From the NCBI RefSeq assembly GCF_049306965.1, contig NC_133185.1, forward strand, positions 31,950,001 to 32,014,000: 64,000 bases of DNA, given 5' to 3'. The DNA comes from Danio rerio (lineage: Eukaryota > Chordata > Actinopteri > Cypriniformes > Danionidae). Under the pieces are notes generated by a model, which saw nothing but the letters and a program-made list of their open reading frames with translations, had not been told where the DNA came from and did not search any database. Made by a program: the position numbers and the translations under genes. Shown in pieces: positions 58,437-64,000 of this stretch (positions within the stretch are counted from its first letter, which is position 1; every line of letters begins with the position of its first letter).

Positions 58437-60392
58437 TTCTCCTTATTTATTTCTACTGGCTGCACAATTATTAGCAGATCATATTAAGCAAAGTGATCTT
58501 TTAGGCATCAATATAGCAGAAAGGGAAGTGATTGTCAGTCAGTTAGCGGATGACACTACTCTCTTTTTAAAAAATAGTGATCAAGTTGCCATAGCTTTAG
58601 GAGTAATAAATACATTTTCAGAAGCATCTGGTTTACACCTGAATATTGCCAAATGTGAATTATTATCTGTGAAAGATTGTGATGCTCCCTCTATTTGCAA
58701 TATCCCGATTAAAGAAAAAGTAGTTTATTTAGGAATTGTTATAACCAAAAATGAATCCATACGCTGTAGTGAAAATTTTACTCCAATTATAGAAAAAAAT
58801 CATAAAAAACTTAATCAGTGGCTTCAAAGAAATATCTCTTTAAATGGAAGAGTGCTACTTACTAAAGCTGAAGGTCTATCCAGATTAATCTATGCCGCTT
58901 TGGTCTTACAATTAGAAAACAAAATTTGTAAAACAATAGACAAGTTATTATTTAACTTTGTTTGGAGAAATCGTACACATTACATTAAGAAAACAGTTGT
59001 TATGAACACCTATGAAAATGGAGGACTAAATTTATTAGATTTTAATACATTAAATTGCACCTTTAAAGTTAATTGGATGAAACAATTTTTAAAGTGCCCC
59101 ACATCGATTTGGAATTATATCCCTAATTATATTTTTTCACAGCTGGGTGGCTTGAACTTTCTCTCCCTGTGTCATTATAATATTGAGAAGTTACCTGTAA
59201 AGCTCTCGGCATTTCACAAGCAAATGCTTCTTGCTTGGTCTCTTATCTATAAACACAACTTTTCTCCACACTCTTTTTTTGTTTGGAATAACCGCAATAT
59301 ACTCTACAAAAACAAATCCTTATTTCTTCAGAGTTAGTAATATATAAAAAAAAATATTTTAGTTCATGATCTCTTTAATGAAAATGGTTTTTTGCTATCA
59401 TATTATGAGTTCTTACAGAAGTTCAATTTTCCTGTCTCACCAAAAGAATTTGCCATTGTATTTGATGCTGTTCCTGCAGGAATTATTACACTAAGGCTTG
59501 AACAGAACTCTATGTATCACACCATCTCTCTGTGATCCATTTGAAACAACAGTGGGCAAAGCTTGTCTTGTTCCAAACTCAACTAACAAATCAATCCGTA
59601 TTTTATTTCAGAAAGAAGTTGTTGCAAAATCTTATGTTATTACTTACTGGAGCAATTTTACAAATATTTCAAACTGGAGAAAAGTTTGGCTTTTGCCACA
59701 CAAATATGTTATTGTGAACAAAGTCAGAGAAGTGTCTTTTAAATTAATTCACAGATTCTACCCAGTGAGTAGCTATTTAAAAAGATTTAAATTGAATATT
59801 AACACAATGTGCACTTTCTGTAATTCAAAAGAAGAAACAACTGTTCATTTATTTTGGTATTGTTCCTACACAAAAACATTTTGGGGTAACTTTTGCAAAT
59901 TTGTAATTGAGTTTATATTCCAATTTTTCTTTGCTTTGGGAAAATGTATTATTTGGTTTTATTGATACAGACAGTAGTACAGAAAAAGTGTTCTACTTCA
60001 TAAATCTTTTACTTTTACTTGCTAAATATCATATCCATAAATGCAAATTCTCCAATAATAAACCGCTTTTTTAAGGTATTCATAAAAGAACTGAAACAAT
60101 ACTTTGAAACACTTTCCGGTTCAGGAAACACTAAGGCTAGGAAAACATTATCTTGTCATGCCCTATTTAAAATTCCCCTGTAAAAAGCGGTACTTTGTTT
60201 TGATCTACTTACACTATTAATATTGTATTTTTATTTTAAGCTTTATGTTATATGTATCTCTTATTCAATTTATTGTATTTTTTCCCCTTCTTTACTGTTT
60301 TATCCCCCTGGCATCTTTTATGTTCCTTATGTAGTTCCTAATGTTTCATTATGCTGTAATAATTTACTGTTTAATAAAAAAAAAAAAAAAAA
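58437..60392 (+). mobile_element. 5'-truncated L1/Tx1-type LINE with poly-A tail and target duplication
   Basis: Begins exactly inside a reverse-transcriptase codon block reading SPYLFLLAAQLLADHIKQSD. It then has the catalytic QLADDTTLF (about 58538), a thumb region (GLHLNIAKCELLSV, YLGIVITKN, GRVLLTKAEGLSRLIYA, VWRNRTHYI) and a C-terminal Cys-rich knuckle CTFCNSKEETTVHLFWYC (about 59812). The frame is open to a stop at 59335, and the C-terminal part continues from 59498 in another frame, so the copy is dead. A 17-A tail ends at 60392. Identical TGTTGTCTA (58428-58436 and 60393-60401) flanks it. The 5' truncation is typical of target-primed reverse transcription. Confidence 0.92.
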
Positions 60393-60401
60393 TGTTGTCT
60401 A

Positions 60402-60625
60402 CGTACGCAAGAGGGCGTTAAAACCCCTTAAAATGTTTCCGACTGATACCTCCGGAAATCACGTGTGCAGATTCCAGCCAGCCACACAATCCACCTGCGC
60501 GAGCTGCGGCTGGACTTTCTGATGCTGCGCGAGAAAGAAGAGTGAACGCGAAACAGCACAAGTCTCGAGGAAAAGTTGTTTTTTCACTCGCACCGGGTAG
60601 CAAATTGTTGCTTTAAAGCAGAGGA
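60402..60625 (+). promoter_or_regulatory. promoter / 5' UTR of the right-hand gene
   Basis: Just after the LINE's right target repeat, CpG and GC content rise sharply (ACGTACGCAAGAGGGCG, CTGCGCGAGCTGCGGC, GCTGCGCGAG, GAACGCGAAAC), with no TATA box. The start codon follows at 60626 in the context GAGGAATGG (G at -3, G at +4). Confidence 0.45.
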
Positions 60626-60677
60626 ATGGATATGAGGACGTCTTTTCTCTGCGTAACCTATGTTATTCTTCTCACAG
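60626..60677 (+). CDS. first coding exon of an unidentified secreted or membrane protein
   Basis: Seventeen codons plus one base, MDMRTSFLCVTYVILLT, ending at a perfect donor (CACAG/GTAAGT, intron from 60678). The composition, a basic residue followed by a hydrophobic run, is that of a signal peptide. A phase-1 intron straight after a signal peptide is common in immunoglobulin-, EGF- and complement-type extracellular proteins. I do not recognise the protein and no second exon is evident before 64000, so the family is open. The 3' neighbour of human EHD1 does not obviously fit. Confidence 0.55.
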
Positions 60678-63600
60678 GTAAGTTTTAATTTGCCTTTATT
60701 CCCAGAGGATTGCGAACTAGCTCGCGCGCTACCGCCCCTCAAAAGTTTTATTATAATACTTCATATCGATTTCGTTCAAATTATTGGTTTGTTTAGTGTC
60801 GAAGTTTTATAAGTTTACCATTTCGGCAAAAGTTTAATCCTCCACCAAATTGTCCGAAGTCGAATTTTATCGAAATTACGGCTTTCCGTTAAAGAAAAAA
60901 CGGTCGTTAGTTTCAAAATCAGATTTAAAAATCAAAAACAGTGATATTTAACGTTAGACTTATCATAACTAACTATCTCCAGTTAATGGAGCAACATATT
61001 ATTATAAGATATAAACTGTACAATATAAGATTTGTATTTGAAACGGGTACATTTGTAAAATAAATGTTAACGTTGTTGATTGCTTATATTTAACGTTAAA
61101 CCTTCACAATAAATAAAAGTTGATGTGCGTCTCGAAGCCATTTTTCCGTCACACGTGTAATAACGTTACCTTGCGTACACTGTTTTTGTAGCATTTTTAT
61201 TTTATCATCAGCCTAATACGTTTACATCGTGTTCTCTTTGCTATGTCTTGTCTTATGCTGTTATTGTTAACTGAATTCGTACGTTTTCTAGCTCTAACAG
61301 AGTTATTACTTTACTAGAAAACATTTCTTAAATGTTGCTAACAGTTAAACACAATAGGCTTAACCGTCTTAAAGCAGTCAAGAGGGGCTGCCATCTGCCA
61401 GTTCATGCTCCACTCGTGCCCCCCTTCTCGAAACGACTCCTCTGGATGTCTGAAACTAAGGTTGAGGTTGCTTATTATCTACTCTACATACATGACCTGA
61501 CATTGACTGATCCCCTGGATTAGAAGACGCATATCAGTAAATAATGTTTGGCAGTGGTAATATTGATTTTCTGCAAAAACGCCACTTTTAGTTGTGGCAC
61601 TTTTTGACTTGGTTGTGTTGACTGGCTGTGAGAAAAGGGATGACAATAAAAATTATAAAATGGCTAATTTACTCTGATCACCCAGGATGTGCTGTTGGTG
61701 ATAGAGGTAAAGTTGGTTTTATATTCACACATTCGTTCATTTACAAGTCTCTATATTGTTTACCATGTTACTTTGAATATTCAATTGAAATTAGCATGCA
61801 AGTGTGACTTGAAAACAACATTAACACTGTTTATTTGACTGTGAACAATGTTGTACTTTAATAGTCATTGGCTGCTAATATGATTTCACTATTTAGAGTT
61901 TGCAAACAATACTTTTATGAAATTATATTATTAAGGGGAAAGTCTGAATGTGCGAACCAACTTTACCTCTATCTGTTGGTGAATCGTTTTGCTTGCTTTT
62001 GTAGAAATAAAGAATTTAAAAAAGAGGACTGGCTCAAATTTTAGGCTTTGTTGATTGATGAAATAGAAGTCAACAGATACCAGCAAACCAAAACAAAACC
62101 AAACCAAAATTTGCTTCCTTTTGTAGAAACGGAGAGTTTAAAAAAAAGGTTTGGCTCAAACTTTAGGCTTTGTTGTTTGATAAATTGGAAGTCAACAGAT
62201 ACCAGCAAACCAAAACCAAAATTTGATTCCTTTTGTAGAAGCGAAGAGCTTTTAAAAGAGGATTGGCTCAAACTTTAGTCCTTTTTGATTGATAAAATGG
62301 AAATCAACAGATGCTAGCAAACTAAAATCAGACCATATTTTGCTTCCTTTTGTAAAAACGAAGAGTTTTAAAATGAGGTTTGGCTCAAACTTTAGTCCTT
62401 TTTGATTGATAAAATGGAAGTCAACAGATACCAGCAAACTAAAATCAAACCAAATTTTGCTTCCTTTTCTTAAACCAAAGAGTTTAAAAAAAAGGGTTAG
62501 TTCAAACTTTAGTTTCTGTTGTTTGATAAAATGGAAGTCAAAAGAGACCAGCAAACCAAACCTAAATTTTGCTTCTTTTTGTAGAAACAACGAGTTTTAA
62601 AAAGAGGTTTAGCTTAAACTTTGGTCTTTGTTGATTTGATAAAATAGAAGTCAACAGATACCAGCAAACTGAAACCAACCCAAATTTGACAATACTCTTC
62701 TAAAAGGGTCAATCTGTGCTAGAAACTGATCTATTCCTCTGAAACCAGCCTGTGCTTTTTGAATAACAACTGAAACAACTTGTGAAGGTTTTAGTCAAAG
62801 GTTACCTGTGTTCTTTAACTAAAAAATCAGATAAAATTATACAGACCAGCACAAGGAAAAAATAAAATGTAAAAAAAAAGAATGCCATAGATGGGGCAAT
62901 GACTTTCCGGGCCACTGGTAATTGATAAACTACAGTCTAACAATAACAAGCTTTGTGCGCACACTGCTTTTGTTTTACTGTATATGGAATGTTTGTGAGC
63001 TTGGTTTTGATTTTTATGTTAACTATAATACGTTTTATCATTACTGTGGGAGACGTCAGATTCAGGTAGTTTTTGTAGTCTTGTGTATGACATTTATTCC
63101 TCCATGGCGTTAACCTGTCAAACTCATTACCATCACAACAGAATGTGGAGTGCCTGACATTTGGTTGCTCCGTGTCCTCCTCAGCAGACAGGGATATTGT
63201 TTTTGGTGCCGGCGACAAGGATATTTCTCATTCGAGTTGTCATCCTGTCATAATACAGATTATTCATAAAGGGAAATGGGGGATGTCGAGACGTGGCCTT
63301 TTCACAAGTGCAATACTGCTAATGTCATTTGTTCTCATTAAAACCGCAGACATGAGACATTTATTAATGATCTTACAGGAATATTCTGTGGATTGGACAG
63401 TTTGCATTTTAGCTTTTATTTGCTTTCATATGGCTCATAAACTCTGCAAAGTTCTAAATTGTTTTGTGTAAGTGGCTTGCTTGGTTTGGGACTTGTGGTG
63501 CTGCACATTGATGGATTTGCTCCTTAGTGTTTGGACTTTCAGCAGTGATAATTAAACCACGCTGAACTGAACTAAATTGCTTTAACTCTGAAAATGGGAT

Positions 63601-64000
63601 GGAATGTTTCAATTTCAATTTGCTAGAACTTATAAGCTGCTTTGACACAATCTACATTGTAAAAGCGTTATAGATATAAAAATGAATTGATTATTGTTTA
63701 TAATGTAAATATCTTTACCTTTAGCATTGTTGGCCATCTGAAAGCTGCAAAGATGTACATCATATAGTTGCTTTTACCTATTTGTTAATGTTCATAATCA
63801 TAGCAATCTGAGGCATAATGGTGTAGAACAATTTTCTATGAGTGCAACAGTTCTGGAGGTGTAGAAATAAGATTCAATTCATGTTCTCTGTGGGAGAGTT
63901 GAACTTTCATTATCAGTCATTTCTAATTCTTTAAAGAGACCTGTTTTACATTGGGAATTTAGCCAGTTGTATACGCTATGAAAAATGGTTATTTTATGGA
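60678..64000 (+). other. presumed intron 1 of the right-hand gene
   Basis: Starts with a donor at 60678. Contains a 117-bp minisatellite (61985-62690) and otherwise unassigned AT-rich sequence. A CAG-ending pyrimidine tract before 63188 resembles an acceptor, but the sequence after it carries no recognisable domain, so I do not call an exon. Confidence 0.4.
61985..62690. repeat. minisatellite, six copies of a 112-122 bp unit
   Basis: The CTTTTGTAGAAA block starts a unit at about 62001, 62123, 62235, 62352, 62469 and 62581. Each unit contains a GGCTCAAACTTTAG-type block, TTGATAAAATGGAAGTCAAC and AGATACCAGCAAACCAAAA. The copies differ by scattered substitutions and small indels. Confidence 0.93.

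Noticed and set aside
58378-59337. A 319-codon frame as a host gene
   Set aside because: Its first 20 codons are flanking DNA and the target repeat, and the rest is the LINE reverse transcriptase.
63145-63471. A 108-codon open frame as exon 2 of the right-hand gene
   Set aside because: It has an acceptor-like CAG inside it but no recognisable domain and no evident donor, so support is too weak.

Overview
The window is vertebrate, almost certainly zebrafish (Danio rerio) or a close cyprinid. The genes have many small exons with GT-AG introns. Between them lie AT-rich stretches packed with cyprinid repeats: at least ten copies of the tRNA-derived DANA-type SINE, a 5S-rRNA-derived SINE, hAT and Tc1 elements with intact target duplications, and very long TG and ATATT microsatellites.

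From left to right: the minus strand at 435-8868 carries the first three coding exons of cnih2, an AMPA-receptor auxiliary / ER cargo receptor; the rest of the gene lies beyond the left edge. The plus strand at 16518-23044 carries a complete ten-exon wdr74 (375 codons), a ribosome-assembly WD40 protein. The plus strand at 27491-27760 carries two microRNA hairpins, mir-194 and then mir-192. A likely spliced primary transcript begins near 26.1 kb, with two HNF1-like sites just upstream. The plus strand at 32944-54771 carries a complete five-exon ehd1 (532 codons), a membrane-remodelling ATPase of recycling endosomes. The plus strand at 60626-60677 carries the first coding exon of an unidentified secreted or membrane protein that continues to the right.

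The human counterparts of cnih2, wdr74, miR-194-2/miR-192 and EHD1 all lie on chromosome 11q12-q13. The miRNA-then-EHD1 order and strand match the human arrangement, so this looks like a conserved block. The four named loci do not form one pathway. The tightest pairing is mir-194/192 directly upstream of ehd1.

The rest is mobile and simple DNA: a decayed full-length Tc1 transposon, two L1/Tx1-type LINE remnants (one ending 233 bp before the right-hand gene's start codon), several hAT elements nested inside one another, three locus-specific minisatellites, and four ATATT arrays between the miRNA cluster and ehd1. I saw no retroviral or LTR element, no tRNA or rRNA gene, and no CRISPR. All calls are by eye; no alignment or folding program was run.
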